A DNA stretch of 64,000 nt from Eubacteriaceae bacterium (GCA_910575665.1 CAJTFB010000004.1:62001-126000); one strand, 5' to 3'. Shown: positions 19,563 through 28,937, numbered from the stretch's first letter. Made by a program: numbers and translations. Notes: a model not told the origin generated them from the letters alone.

Positions 19563-20495
19563 ATGATCTATACCGTTACTTTGAATCCTTCGCTGGATTA
19601 CATCGTTACCGTTGCCGAATTTACTATGGGAGCGACAAACCGTACCCTGGAGGAACGGGTGCTGCCCGGCGGGAAGGGGATCAATGTTTCCCTGGTACTG
19701 AACCAGCTGGGGGTAGAAAACATGGCATTTGGATTTTGGGCTGGGTTTGTGGGGGAAGAGATTCAGCGGCGGTTGGAAGCTCTGCACTGCTCCGCTGATC
19801 TTATCGAGCTTGCCAGCGGCACCAGCCGGATCAATATGAAAATAAAGAATTACGAGGGAACCGAGATAAATGGTATGGGACCTAACGTCAGCGCCGGTGA
19901 GTGGGAACAGCTTTTGAATAAATTAAGCGGGCTTTTGGCAGGGGATACGCTGGTTCTGGCGGGCAGCGCCCCCTGTTCCCTTTCTGTTAATATTTATAGA
20001 GAGATCATGGACATGCTGGCGGGAAAGGACATTGATGTGGTGGTGGATGCCGCAGGGGATGCTCTGGTAGGCGTCCTGGAGGCGCATCCTTTTCTGATCA
20101 AGCCAAACCGGGATGAGCTAGGGCAGATTTTTGGAAAAAAGCTGACAGACAGGGACGATATTCTGGAGTGCGCGGGAAAGCTGCAGCGCAGAGGCGCCAG
20201 AAATGTACTGGTATCTATGGCGGGGGACGGAGCTGTTCTTTTATCCGAGGATGGAAGGGTCTTTGAGTCGCCGGCGCCAAGGGGTGAGCTTGTCAATGGC
20301 GTGGGAGCCGGGGATTCTATGGTAGCTGGGTTTCTCGCGGGATGGCAAGAGAGCAGGGATCTCTCCTATGCTTTTCGGATGGCGGTGGCGGCTGGCAGTG
20401 CCAGTGCGTTTTCTGACCATCTGGCAGAGGCAGATCAGATAGAAAGATTGATGGAACAAATTGAGGGAAAGGGAAAAACTGGATTTCTTTACTAA
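19563..20495 (+). CDS. pfkB: 1-phosphofructokinase family hexose kinase
   Basis: PfkB/ribokinase-fold sugar-phosphate kinase of 310 residues. The N-terminus TLNPSLDYIV, the substrate-binding LPGGKGINVS and the C-terminal anion-hole motif NGVGAGDSMVAGF are intact. AGGAGG precedes ATG 19563. Most relatives phosphorylate fructose 1-phosphate; tagatose 6-phosphate kinases share the motifs. No fructose phosphotransferase genes or FruR-type regulator adjoin it, so the substrate is inferred. A terminator-like hairpin follows at 20544. Confidence 0.88.
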   Translation: MIYTVTLNPSLDYIVTVAEFTMGATNRTLEERVLPGGKGINVSLVLNQLGVENMAFGFWAGFVGEEIQRRLEALHCSADLIELASGTSRINMKIKNYEGTEINGMGPNVSAGEWEQLLNKLSGLLAGDTLVLAGSAPCSLSVNIYREIMDMLAGKDIDVVVDAAGDALVGVLEAHPFLIKPNRDELGQIFGKKLTDRDDILECAGKLQRRGARNVLVSMAGDGAVLLSEDGRVFESPAPRGELVNGVGAGDSMVAGFLAGWQESRDLSYAFRMAVAAGSASAFSDHLAEADQIERLMEQIEGKGKTGFLY

Positions 20496-20543
20496 ATTTT
20501 CTGCAACAGTCTCCGATATATATAATACAAAGCCATAGTGACT

Positions 20544-20602
20544 AAGGACAGTGTGTTTTCAATGGATTGAAAAAAGATTGATTGGAAAGCGCTGTCCTTT
20601 TT
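20544..20602 (+). terminator. Terminator after the hexose kinase
   Basis: AAGGACAG (20544-20551) pairs with CTGTCCTT (20592-20599) before a T-run. An inner hairpin TTTTCAAT/ATTGAAAA fits in the loop. Confidence 0.65.
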
Positions 20603-20658
20603 CCGTTTATGGAAAGGTTCAGAAGGAAGTAATAGTAATATGAAAGAGGAGGAGCACA

Positions 20659-21240
20659 ATGCAGAATTCGATATTGGCTGAGTACGCAGCACGCAATAGA
20701 AGCATTGAAATCAGAAAAAAAGAGACAGGAAATGAAAAGGATCTTGATAGGCCTGATGGATTTAAGGCGCAGATCCGAGCGGCAGCAGCAAAAAAGAATC
20801 CGAAAGAGATGACACTGGAGGAATACAGGGAATATATTCAAGAGAAGATAAGGAAAATGTTTCCCTTTTTGTCAGAGTACTCTTTGTTGCTTTCGGTAAA
20901 GTTCAGCGATCTTGCCCTGATGGAGATGAAAAGTGATCCGGATTGTGAAAAGATGGTGCTGGAGAGCATGAGCTATGAAGTAGTAAAGGAAAAGAGCGAT
21001 GCAGGGGCGCAGCTGGAATTCAGTATACGGAGAGCCAGAGAGCGTCGGAAAGAGCGAAAAGATCAAATGATGAAGATCCTGTTAAGAAAGAAAAAAATGG
21101 AGATCTATTACGAGAAACGGGCATTGCACAGGGAGGCTTACACGGAATTCTTAGAGACGGGAAAACGATATGTAGGACCGTGTCCAGCGGCAGAATTTTT
21201 TGCCCTCGGCCAGATAGGAGGAGGAAATATTATATTTTAA
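20659..21240 (+). CDS. Hypothetical charged helical protein
   Basis: 193 residues, not recognised. It is rich in Lys, Glu and Arg and mostly predicted helical by eye, with a very basic stretch (SIRRARERRKERKDQ, then LLRKKK) in the C-terminal half, and ends in a Gly-rich tail. It has no signal peptide or membrane segment and is probably cytoplasmic. GAGGAGG before ATG 20659 and codon use like its neighbours support a real gene. It stands alone between two terminator hairpins. Confidence 0.65.
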   Translation: MQNSILAEYAARNRSIEIRKKETGNEKDLDRPDGFKAQIRAAAAKKNPKEMTLEEYREYIQEKIRKMFPFLSEYSLLLSVKFSDLALMEMKSDPDCEKMVLESMSYEVVKEKSDAGAQLEFSIRRARERRKERKDQMMKILLRKKKMEIYYEKRALHREAYTEFLETGKRYVGPCPAAEFFALGQIGGGNIIF

Positions 21241-21263
21241 GTGAGTATAATAAAATCATGGGG

Positions 21264-21297
21264 CGCGGGTTTGAGGACAGTTCAAACCCGCGTCGTT
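21264..21297 (+). terminator. Hairpin terminator of the hypothetical gene
   Basis: An 11-bp perfect stem CGCGGGTTTGA (21264-21274) with TCAAACCCGCG (21282-21292), followed by TCGTTTG. The T-tail is weak. Confidence 0.55.
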
Positions 21298-21298
21298 T

Positions 21299-21325
21299 GC
21301 TAACTCAATGGCGCCATTGGGCTAA
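21299..21325. repeat. Dispersed palindromic repeat, copy 2
   Basis: A near-perfect palindrome centred on CAATGGCGCCATTG with flanking CTAACT and GGCTAA. It lies between the convergent hypothetical and superoxide dismutase genes, next to a terminator, like the other copies. Confidence 0.7.
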
Positions 21326-21345
21326 TATAATGAAAAGTAGTTTTA

Positions 21346-21852
21346 TCAATCCAGTGTCTTGGGAGAGTTTCTGCGGATGATACCACAGGCGATCTTTTCT
21401 CCAGAGTTTCCGGAAGGCTGGCTGTGAAAATCATCTGGCATGGAATGGAGGATGACCACCCGTCCTAAAATCTCTTTTATGGTAAACTTGGTGAGAATGA
21501 CAGCGCTCCATGCCATGCCCTCATTTACAAAGACAGGCGGCAGATCGCCGGCATGGTTCGGGTGCGGGCAGTCATGGGGATTATAGTGGCTGCCGGCATC
21601 GGCAAAGGGATCCTCCCTGTTGCCGCTGCAGGAGCGGCCCTGGTGGATATGCAGCCCCAGCACCGGGTACTGGCAGTAGCCATTGCGGTATGGGATTCCA
21701 GAAAGAGAGGTGGAAACCAGAACAGCATTTCCGATATCATAAAAGGCAACCCGTCCTCTCAGATTTTTTGCCTTTTTGGAACCTGTGATGCTGGCAGTAG
21801 CCTGAGGAGATGCCTGTTGAAGAATTTTTCCAATATACTTACAGTCGTACAT
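21346..21852 (-). CDS. sodC: Cu/Zn superoxide dismutase family protein
   Basis: 168 residues with the copper/zinc dismutase signature in full order: GLHIHQG (Cu ligands), HYNP (bridging His), HPNHAGDLP (Zn ligands including Asp) and HSMPDDF (Cu ligand). The disulfide cysteines (GRSC and IACGII) are present. The active-site arginine of typical enzymes (before Leu/Ile-Ala-Cys-Gly) appears as Lys in GEKIACG. No signal peptide is visible, unlike most bacterial SodC, so it would be cytoplasmic. AGAGGA precedes ATG 21852. It would detoxify superoxide in an otherwise anaerobic lineage; activity is inferred. Confidence 0.88.
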   Translation of the reverse strand: MYDCKYIGKILQQASPQATASITGSKKAKNLRGRVAFYDIGNAVLVSTSLSGIPYRNGYCQYPVLGLHIHQGRSCSGNREDPFADAGSHYNPHDCPHPNHAGDLPPVFVNEGMAWSAVILTKFTIKEILGRVVILHSMPDDFHSQPSGNSGEKIACGIIRRNSPKTLD

Positions 21853-21915
21853 AATAGTCCTCTGTTTTGTCTTTTATTCATATAATATGTATATTTTTGT
21901 CTGATGTGCGGGACA

Positions 21916-21957
21916 AAAAACGCTGTGCAGGTGGAAGAACCACTGCACAGCGTTTTT
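21916..21957 (-). terminator. Strong terminator of the GH95 gene
   Basis: A 15-bp stem (AAAAACGCTGTGCAG with CTGCACAGCGTTTTT) with a further three-pair extension. Read on the minus strand it ends in a T-run, 50 bases after the GH95 stop. The A/T symmetry could also let it work for the plus strand. Confidence 0.85.
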
Positions 21958-22005
21958 AAGTTTTATTTTTTTATAAATTGGAAGGATCTCCATATCATTT
22001 GCAGA

Positions 22006-25000
22006 TTAGTCAAGGGAAATCGGCAATTGTGGCATGTAGGGTACTAAACTGTCTGCATCCCACAAGAATACAGAAGAATGATGTATGTCGCTAGTCCACT
22101 GTGCCGGGATGGAAAGTTTTTTGTACTCGTTTGCTCCCAGCTCGATGATCTGTTCTGACAGATCTACCATGGCGTCAGAGGAATCATAGGCCGTCCACAC
22201 TGCTCGGATTTTCTTACTTTGACCGTTATTTGACAGGCAGAGTCCAATGTGGCCTCTTTCCAGTCCAGCATATGCCATAAATGCTTCTTCTGTATCCGAT
22301 GAGCCAGCGGAGTTTGCAGAAACATTTAGAATGATCTCATTGGACACAGTAGAACCGTCGGAGGAGGTAGCAAATATTTTCAGCATCCGGCCTTTTGCGC
22401 TTTCTGGTATTGTGAAATTTCCCTCTGCAGAAATGCTGGTGTCATCCACCTTCTGGTTATTGATGGCATCGGTTACATGCCAGGAAACGGTGCCAGCCTC
22501 TCCGGTAAGCGAAGTATAGTCTGCTGTAAATTCCAGATTGTCGCCGGCATGGACTCTCTGATCTGTATTAGCTGAGGTGGAGATGCGGATCTGATCGCCC
22601 AGGGTAAATTCTGCAGTTATGGACTCATTTTTGTTCACTTCAAGCAGAATGTACGCTTTATCCTGTGGGGTATACCGAATCACCTGTTTTGCTCCATTGA
22701 TCTTTGCCTCGCTCCAGGCAGGACCGCAGGAAAGAGCAATTTTGTTATGTTCCTGATCGGATGTTACGGTGACAGAAACCTTTTTGGCAGAGATATCCCA
22801 GGAAATGTTGTTTACCTCTGCGTTGCATCTCGCCCTCAGACCGGTGATGCTTCCACTTCCCATAGAATCTAACAGTGCCGGTAGAACTTCTATCTCTCCA
22901 GTGTTTGAGTAGAGCAGGGATTCATTCACGGCTCCCATGATTCCGAAAGCAGAATCAGTACAATAGGTAGAACTGTGGTTGTCATTGTGTGAAGTCATCA
23001 TGGAACTGTACTGATAATTGCTTGTCATCAGATATCGCAGTACAGAATCCAGGCTCTCCGAATCCTTCAAACGTGCGGCCACCAGTGCTTTATGGGTGGG
23101 GCCATGGGATTCAGAGGCTTCTTTTCCGCCGTATGCCGCGGAACGGAAAGACATGGCTTTTAATATACCGACACGCAGATTTTCGTCGGTCTGGGATTCG
23201 TACCCGGGCCACGCCGGATAGGCATGGCTTACGTGCCTGTGACGGTGTTTTTCACCGAGGTTTTCTGTGGCCCATTCTTTAAGCTCTCCTGTATCAGCGT
23301 ATAAATATTCTGGAATTCTGCTCTCAAGAGTGTTCCATCTCATTAACTTGTCAGCTGCATCCGAAGGTTTCACCACATCCAGGATTGCTCTTGCCATAAA
23401 TAAGGTATCGTGTGTCGCGGATATATCCATGGTCGTATTGTAGGTCAGGGCATAAATGGAATTATCGGCAGCTCCTTCCGGAGAGTTTTCTGGAGAATAT
23501 CCTGGGGTGTAGAGGTATTTGGCCTCTGTGTCACCGGCTGCGACAGCCTCTGACAGTGTAGTTCCGTCATCGAGATGGTTATTTCCGCTTCCGTCGGTAT
23601 AATAGCGCTCATCCACATACTGAAGCCAGAAGTTCATTGTCTTGTCAAGCATAGGATATAGGATGTCCTCCACCAGTTTCATTTTGCCAGTTCTGCGGAT
23701 TCTTTCCACATCTTCGTCGGACCAGTCCAGTACATGCTGATTCCGCTCCAGGTCGATATCCTTGCCCAGAGGAATTTCTTGGTCCCCATAGCACTGCCAG
23801 TATTCAAAGATTGGGATAATGAGCCAGTCTGTAATACCGTTTACATAGAGATGGGGATAACCGTCGAGAAAGTGGTAGCTTCCGGCCTGTCCAGTTCCGT
23901 CTACACGGGGAGGTGCTTTGATGGCATCGGTCATTCCGTAAACGTTTTGTGCATCCGTTTCCCAATCTGCCACCATGCGGACGATGAAATTGATGTAACC
24001 TTCGCCGGCGCCCGCCATATTTCCTGTATTCATACCGGAGACCTGCAGGTTAGTGTTGGCATCCAGTGTAAAGTCTCCACTCCAGTCCGGTTTCCAGGTG
24101 CCTGTCCAGATCGCCCCCAGTCTGGTGGTATGGTATCCGCTGGCACAGATCAGACCAAAGCGGCCATTGTTGTAGATCCTCTCCAGAAATGCCTTGTTGA
24201 TCTCTGATTTGTTGGCATTCTGCTTGCTGATCAATTCCTTATTCGTCAACTTGCGGTCGGCTTTTTCGTCCTCTGTCTGGCAGAGGCTGATGCGGACGTT
24301 GTCAAACATTCCACCATGGATCTTTACATGGGGATCCAATAATTTTTTATAGGATTCATTGTTGCTCTTTATCTCATATTTTGTTACGACAGAATCAATC
24401 TCGCTGATCAGGCGGTCATAGAGCTGCTCTTTCACGTCCTGTACTGTATTGCAGCCGTCATCCTGCCGGTCTACCTTCGTGATCAGCATAATGGATTTTG
24501 TGCCTGTGATGTTGATCTTTGGGTCGTTGGCGTTGGTGATCGTGCCGGAACCAAATCCGTTCATATTGGTAAGTGTGCGCGTATCTGCCTGATAATCGAT
24601 GGTTCCGTCTGTTACGATTCTTGTCGCAGAACCCCATCCGCCATTGGAAAACAATGTCTTTGTGCGGTTTTTAGAGCCTTTTCGGTACTGGTCCGGGTAT
24701 TTTCCCACCATACCCATGGTGTAACCGTTATCGTCCTGGGTGACGATATAATCCGAGTCAGGTCTTGGATTTACCGATCCCTGGTTTCTCATCTCCACCA
24801 TATGGTCAATACTCAGTGTGATATCCAGGTCCTGATTGTCCGGCGCCTCGATGTAGGTGACAATGACATCATCGCTGCGGGAGGCGAAGGAACGGCGGTT
24901 CCATTCGTTTCCATCTGCATCTTTCCACTGCGCGCCGACTTCACCGGTCTCGTAGTTGGTGTAGCGGTTATAGTTGTCTTTGTTTGCATCTGTAAAGCTG

Positions 25001-25494
25001 TTGTTTTTGATACGGTACTGGCTCGCCGGCTGATAGGGCCGGGACCAGGTGGTTCCCCAGGAGGTTCCAAACACGCTGGAAGCGTATTTATTTACCGCGT
25101 TGACCCAGGGAAAATCACTTGTATTAGTACGGGTAACAGCGCCTTCTCTCTGGCTGTCAAGAATATCACTGATATCCGGTGTTTCATAGATATCTGTCCC
25201 ATCTGTGACGATTTTCGTATTATTGAAAATAAATACATCTTCATCGGGATCACAGCTCTCAATAAATGCGATTTCACCGTTGGCAGTTACGGAGCCTTCT
25301 CGCCAGGAATCCTTTTTGGTGCTCTTTTCAATAGTCGCATATGTACTTTCGTTGAAACCTATTGCATCACCCAGGCCATATTTCCAATCGGGTGCTTCTG
25401 CGCGAGCGCCCATCAAAGGCACCATGGAGGCAGTCACCAGGGAAAAAGCTCCCAGAACTGCGCCCCCCAACATAAGTTTTGTTATTCGTTTCAT
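22006..25494 (-). CDS. Secreted glycoside hydrolase family 95 protein (putative alpha-L-fucosidase)
   Basis: 1162 residues, exported. A signal peptide (about 1-33) is followed by an N-terminal beta domain, the GH95 alpha/alpha barrel (about 390-860) and C-terminal beta modules including an Ig-like domain (about 960-1060). GH95 catalytic features are present: paired Asn in DANTNLQ (about 479-481), the acid Glu in ELKEW (about 737), HRHVSHAY and the Asp in CTDSAFG (about 847). Known members are inverting alpha-1,2-L-fucosidases or L-galactosidases acting on mucin and milk glycans. ATG 25494 is chosen because GGAGG lies just before it. No wall-anchor motif is seen. It follows an Fn3-type gene by 29 bases, so the two form an operon. 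Confidence 0.85.
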   Translation of the reverse strand: MKRITKLMLGGAVLGAFSLVTASMVPLMGARAEAPDWKYGLGDAIGFNESTYATIEKSTKKDSWREGSVTANGEIAFIESCDPDEDVFIFNNTKIVTDGTDIYETPDISDILDSQREGAVTRTNTSDFPWVNAVNKYASSVFGTSWGTTWSRPYQPASQYRIKNNSFTDANKDNYNRYTNYETGEVGAQWKDADGNEWNRRSFASRSDDVIVTYIEAPDNQDLDITLSIDHMVEMRNQGSVNPRPDSDYIVTQDDNGYTMGMVGKYPDQYRKGSKNRTKTLFSNGGWGSATRIVTDGTIDYQADTRTLTNMNGFGSGTITNANDPKINITGTKSIMLITKVDRQDDGCNTVQDVKEQLYDRLISEIDSVVTKYEIKSNNESYKKLLDPHVKIHGGMFDNVRISLCQTEDEKADRKLTNKELISKQNANKSEINKAFLERIYNNGRFGLICASGYHTTRLGAIWTGTWKPDWSGDFTLDANTNLQVSGMNTGNMAGAGEGYINFIVRMVADWETDAQNVYGMTDAIKAPPRVDGTGQAGSYHFLDGYPHLYVNGITDWLIIPIFEYWQCYGDQEIPLGKDIDLERNQHVLDWSDEDVERIRRTGKMKLVEDILYPMLDKTMNFWLQYVDERYYTDGSGNNHLDDGTTLSEAVAAGDTEAKYLYTPGYSPENSPEGAADNSIYALTYNTTMDISATHDTLFMARAILDVVKPSDAADKLMRWNTLESRIPEYLYADTGELKEWATENLGEKHRHRHVSHAYPAWPGYESQTDENLRVGILKAMSFRSAAYGGKEASESHGPTHKALVAARLKDSESLDSVLRYLMTSNYQYSSMMTSHNDNHSSTYCTDSAFGIMGAVNESLLYSNTGEIEVLPALLDSMGSGSITGLRARCNAEVNNISWDISAKKVSVTVTSDQEHNKIALSCGPAWSEAKINGAKQVIRYTPQDKAYILLEVNKNESITAEFTLGDQIRISTSANTDQRVHAGDNLEFTADYTSLTGEAGTVSWHVTDAINNQKVDDTSISAEGNFTIPESAKGRMLKIFATSSDGSTVSNEIILNVSANSAGSSDTEEAFMAYAGLERGHIGLCLSNNGQSKKIRAVWTAYDSSDAMVDLSEQIIELGANEYKKLSIPAQWTSDIHHSSVFLWDADSLVPYMPQLPISLD

Positions 25495-25523
25495 ACAATC
25501 CTCCATTTCGATTAAATGAGCCA

Positions 25524-26285
25524 TTAGCGAACTTTTACTTTTACGATTTTGGAGTATTTACCAGCCCTTTTCTTTTTCCCAGAAAGCTGATATGCTCTCA
25601 CCTTCATGTAATACACCTTGCCGCTTTTCATCTTTTTCAGTGTTGCCTTTTTCTTTGAACTTCCCTTTACGGTCAGCTTCACTTTGTATTTCCCTTTTTT
25701 CTTTGTCGCCACACTGATTTGATAACCTTTAGCACCCTTCACCTTTTTCCATGAAACTTTTACTTTTTTCCGTCCAGAAGGTTTTGCTTTGACACCTTTC
25801 GGTGCAGGCAGTACTTTTTTCTTTGCTGTAACAGATTTTCCCGGAACCGATGGATTAGATGTGTTTCCCGCGGGACCTGCTGTCTGTCCCGGAGCCGTTT
25901 CCTCTGGAATAAAGCGGAACTGATTTACTGTCTGCCCCTTTTCCGAGGTGACAACCAGGGTATACACTCCTGAAACCAGTTGTTTTTTTACCTTAAAGTG
26001 AAAAGATAAAGTACCATTCAATGTGTACTGGTTCATGTATACAATCGATGCTTTGTTGGCTGTCAGGTCGTTGTAGGCACCTGATGCTCCCGGTGCGTAG
26101 CAAATGACAGAGATTTCCTTTCCCTTCAATTCTGCATCCGAAACGGTAACTGCCACAGTTCCATCTGACTTGTTGGAAGTTACGGTTACGGCGGTGCCAG
26201 CTGCTTCAATACTTCTTGAACATAATAGTGGCATTCCAGCCAGAAGCAGCAGAGCAAATAGAACCCATCCCATTTTTCGTTGCAT
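25524..26285 (-). CDS. Secreted fibronectin type III-like surface protein
   Basis: 253 residues. A signal peptide (about 1-29, ending SIEAAG) leads into a beta-rich domain (about 30-125), a Pro/Gly/Thr linker and a Lys-rich Fn3-type domain (about 160-253) with VKVSWKKVKGAKGYQI and GKYSKIVKVKVR. Such very basic Fn3 modules occur at the ends of many Lachnospiraceae surface proteins and may hold them to the wall by charge; that is inference. AAGGAGG precedes ATG 26285. It is the first gene of the unit with GH95, perhaps a glycan-binding or docking partner. Confidence 0.75.
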   Translation of the reverse strand: MQRKMGWVLFALLLLAGMPLLCSRSIEAAGTAVTVTSNKSDGTVAVTVSDAELKGKEISVICYAPGASGAYNDLTANKASIVYMNQYTLNGTLSFHFKVKKQLVSGVYTLVVTSEKGQTVNQFRFIPEETAPGQTAGPAGNTSNPSVPGKSVTAKKKVLPAPKGVKAKPSGRKKVKVSWKKVKGAKGYQISVATKKKGKYKVKLTVKGSSKKKATLKKMKSGKVYYMKVRAYQLSGKKKRAGKYSKIVKVKVR

Positions 26286-26314
26286 AAGCTATTTTCCTCC
26301 TTGTAAAATATGAT

Positions 26315-26343
26315 AGTATAATTTTAACAAATATAAAAGTGAA
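26315..26343 (-). promoter_or_regulatory. Promoter of the Fn3-GH95 unit
   Basis: On the minus strand TTCACT (26338-26343), a 17-base spacer and TATACT (26315-26320), about 30 bases before the Fn3 gene start. Confidence 0.55.
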
Positions 26344-26385
26344 CATCAATGACGTATCTTGAGCTTTTTAATGACTAATTATCAT

Positions 26386-26424
26386 CAAAGGCACCATTTA
26401 AACCCTGTTAAATTGGTGCCCTTG
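26386..26424 (-). terminator. Terminator after galE
   Basis: GGCACCATTTAA (26390-26401) pairs with TTAAATTGGTGCC (26408-26420, one bulged base). Read on the minus strand it leads into a TTTG tail downstream of galE. Confidence 0.55.
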
Positions 26425-26461
26425 TAAATAAAATATCCATAAAGGTTGTAATGAGAAATGT

Positions 26462-27481
26462 TTAGTTCTCTCCATAGCCATTTGGATTCATGCTCTGCCA
26501 ACGCCAGGAATCGGCGCACATATCATCCACATTGTATTTTGCTTCCCAACCCAGTTCTTTTTTTGCTTTGCTACACTCAGAATATGATTCGTCTATGTCA
26601 CCAGCACGTCTTGGTTTGATCTCGTAGGGAATGCTGTGACCACAGGCTTTCTCGTAGGCATGGACGATATCCAGAACACTACAGCCCTTTCCAGTTCCTA
26701 GATTGTAGATTCGAACCTCTGGTTTTTCAGATAACTTTTTGATTGCCTTTACATGTCCAGTAGCGAGATCCATCACATGGATATAATCTCTGACTCCGGT
26801 TCCGTCATGAGTGTTGTAATCGTCTCCGAAGACGTTCAGACAATCTCGTTTTCCGATGGCAACCTGGGCTACATAAGGCAGCAGGTTATTTGGAATTCCC
26901 TTTGGGTCCTCACCGATAAGTCCACTTTCATGGGCGCCGATGGGGTTAAAGTATCGTAGGAGAATGACATTCCATTCTGGATCGGAGGTATGAAGGTCTG
27001 TCAGCATCTGCTCAATCATCCATTTGGTCCATCCATAAGGATTGGTAGGAGAGCCCTTCGGGCATTCCTCGGTGATTGGAACAAATGCTGGATCTCCGTA
27101 GACGGTGGCAGAGGAGCTGAAAATAATTTTTTTCACTTTATGATTTTTCATACAGTCCACCAGATTAAGCGTTCCGGTCAAGTTGTTGTGGTAGTATTGT
27201 ATGGGTTTCTCCACCGATTCACCAACTGCCTTCAGCCCGGCAAAATGAATCACGGCATCTGGCTTTTCCCCAGCAAAGACAGAGTCCAGGGAAGCTTTGT
27301 CTAAAAGATCTATTTTATGAAAAACGGGTTTTTTCTGTGTGATCGTTTCGATGCGTTCCACTGCCTTGCTGCTGGAGTTGTACAGATTGTCCACGATGAC
27401 TGTCTCATATCCATTGTTCAGCAGTTCGACACAGGTGTGGCTGCCGATATATCCGGCGCCTCCTGTCACTAATATTTTCAT
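26462..27481 (-). CDS. galE: UDP-glucose 4-epimerase
   Basis: Interconverts UDP-glucose and UDP-galactose in the Leloir pathway. 339 residues, an extended short-chain dehydrogenase with TGGAGYIGSH, FSSSATVYG and the catalytic YGWTK. ATG 27481 is chosen over an upstream in-frame start (27526) because GGGAG lies before it and the protein then begins MKILVTGG. It follows galK by 60 bases on the same strand. No galT (uridylyltransferase) is adjacent. Confidence 0.95.
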   Translation of the reverse strand: MKILVTGGAGYIGSHTCVELLNNGYETVIVDNLYNSSSKAVERIETITQKKPVFHKIDLLDKASLDSVFAGEKPDAVIHFAGLKAVGESVEKPIQYYHNNLTGTLNLVDCMKNHKVKKIIFSSSATVYGDPAFVPITEECPKGSPTNPYGWTKWMIEQMLTDLHTSDPEWNVILLRYFNPIGAHESGLIGEDPKGIPNNLLPYVAQVAIGKRDCLNVFGDDYNTHDGTGVRDYIHVMDLATGHVKAIKKLSEKPEVRIYNLGTGKGCSVLDIVHAYEKACGHSIPYEIKPRRAGDIDESYSECSKAKKELGWEAKYNVDDMCADSWRWQSMNPNGYGEN

Positions 27482-27541
27482 ATCTGATTCTCCCTTCTGA
27501 TTTGTGATGTGGTTAGTATACACCATGACGCGGGGGAGCAG

Positions 27542-28723
27542 TCAAGCAGGATCAGATATTTTTTTTGCGCCGCCGCCGATCTCGACTTCATAAAACTCTG
27601 GCAGGAGGCCAAAAGCCTCCTGATAGACAGCAGTCAGCTTGCTTTTAAATAAATTTCGGTTTCGTTTTTTTACAAGACTTACGGTGCAGCCGCCAAATCC
27701 GCCGCCGGTCATGCGGCTTCCGATCACGCCGGGCAGTTCCCAGGCTGTTTTTACGAGAAGATCCACCTCATCGCAGGAAGCTTCAAAATCATCTCTCAGG
27801 GAGAGATGGGATTTGTTCATCAACCGGCCAAATTCCTGTATGTCGTCTGCCCGGAGCGCATCCAGGGCATGTACGGTGCGCCGGTTTTCCGAAACGGCAT
27901 GTTTCACTCTTTTTTGGAGAATCTCATCTGAGATCAGTATTTTATATCGTTCAAACTGTTCGTTATTCAGATCACCAAGACTATTGATATCGATCATTTT
28001 TTGTAGCATATTCAGACCCTTTTCACATTCTTTGCGGCGGTCATTGTAGGCAGAGGAAATTAGACTATGTTTCACTTTGCTGTTTGTAATCAGAATGGAA
28101 ATATTTTTCAGAGAGACCGGCACGTGTTCGTATGCTAGTGTGTTGGTATCCAGAAAGATAGCATGTCCTTCTTTTCCCATGGCGGAGGTAAACTGATCCA
28201 TAATTCCACAATTCATTCCATTAAAATGATTTTCTGAATACTGTCCCATCAAAGCAATTTTTTCCATGGTAATATCTTCAAGGTCAAAAAGGTCCTTCAA
28301 AACCAATCCAGTCACCACCTCAATAGAAGCAGAAGAAGATAAGCCGGCGCCGCCGGGAATGTTGCCATAGAAAAAGATATCCATGCCACTTGTTATAGGA
28401 TAACCCTTTTTACAAAAAGTCCAAATAACCCCTTTGGGGTAATTGGTCCATTCCGCTTCTGTCAAGTATTCAATATCATCCAACGAAGAATTAAATACCC
28501 CCCTTGAACTGAAATTTTCCGAATAAAGTTTCAGCAGGCGATCCGATCTTCTGCGGGCCAGAGCATATGTTCCTAGCGTCAAGGCGCAAGGAAATACGTG
28601 TCCTCCGTTGTAATCCGTGTGGTCTCCGATGAGATTGACTCGACCCGGTGCAAAGTAAATACAGGGTTCATCTCCCTCTCCAAATATTTCTGTGAATTTC
28701 ATCTTTAAGTCTTGTATTTTCAT
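27542..28723 (-). CDS. galK: Galactokinase
   Basis: Phosphorylates galactose to galactose 1-phosphate. 393 residues of the GHMP kinase family, with the galactokinase signature GRVNLIGDHTDYNGG, the ATP-binding loop PGGAGLSSSAS and the C-terminal GGGFGGC motif. ATG 28723 has GGAGG six bases before; an upstream in-frame start (28747) has none. It is the first gene of galK-galE and diverges from fapA across 254 bases. Confidence 0.95.
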   Translation of the reverse strand: MKIQDLKMKFTEIFGEGDEPCIYFAPGRVNLIGDHTDYNGGHVFPCALTLGTYALARRRSDRLLKLYSENFSSRGVFNSSLDDIEYLTEAEWTNYPKGVIWTFCKKGYPITSGMDIFFYGNIPGGAGLSSSASIEVVTGLVLKDLFDLEDITMEKIALMGQYSENHFNGMNCGIMDQFTSAMGKEGHAIFLDTNTLAYEHVPVSLKNISILITNSKVKHSLISSAYNDRRKECEKGLNMLQKMIDINSLGDLNNEQFERYKILISDEILQKRVKHAVSENRRTVHALDALRADDIQEFGRLMNKSHLSLRDDFEASCDEVDLLVKTAWELPGVIGSRMTGGGFGGCTVSLVKKRNRNLFKSKLTAVYQEAFGLLPEFYEVEIGGGAKKISDPA

Positions 28724-28908
28724 GGGAATCCTCCATCTCCGCCCCATTCAAAACAACGATCACGGGCAGTAATTTGTGCTGTCGAACTATATTTACATCA
28801 CTAATTTCATTATATCGAATCTTGCATAAAAAAGCTATAGCTATTTCAATTTGTTGTTAATGTAAAATTCTTAAAGCTGCAAATTGCCGTGGTTTAGATA
28901 ATCAATAG

Positions 28909-28937
28909 TGGACTTTTGCTCTGGAAAATAGTATAAT
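28909..28937 (+). promoter_or_regulatory. Promoter of the FapA/HD-GYP pair
   Basis: TGGACT (28909-28914), a 17-base spacer and TATAAT (28932-28937), about 40 bases before the gene. Nothing else was recognised in the 28724-28908 part of this divergent gap. Confidence 0.55.

Noticed and set aside
22006-25515. Long open frames on the plus strand opposite the GH95 gene (for example 24802-25515).
   Set aside because: They lack ribosome sites and family likeness, and the minus strand carries a continuous recognisable enzyme. They are shadows.
28724-28908. A galR-type operator in the galK-fapA divergent gap.
   Set aside because: No clear inverted repeat of the right size was seen.
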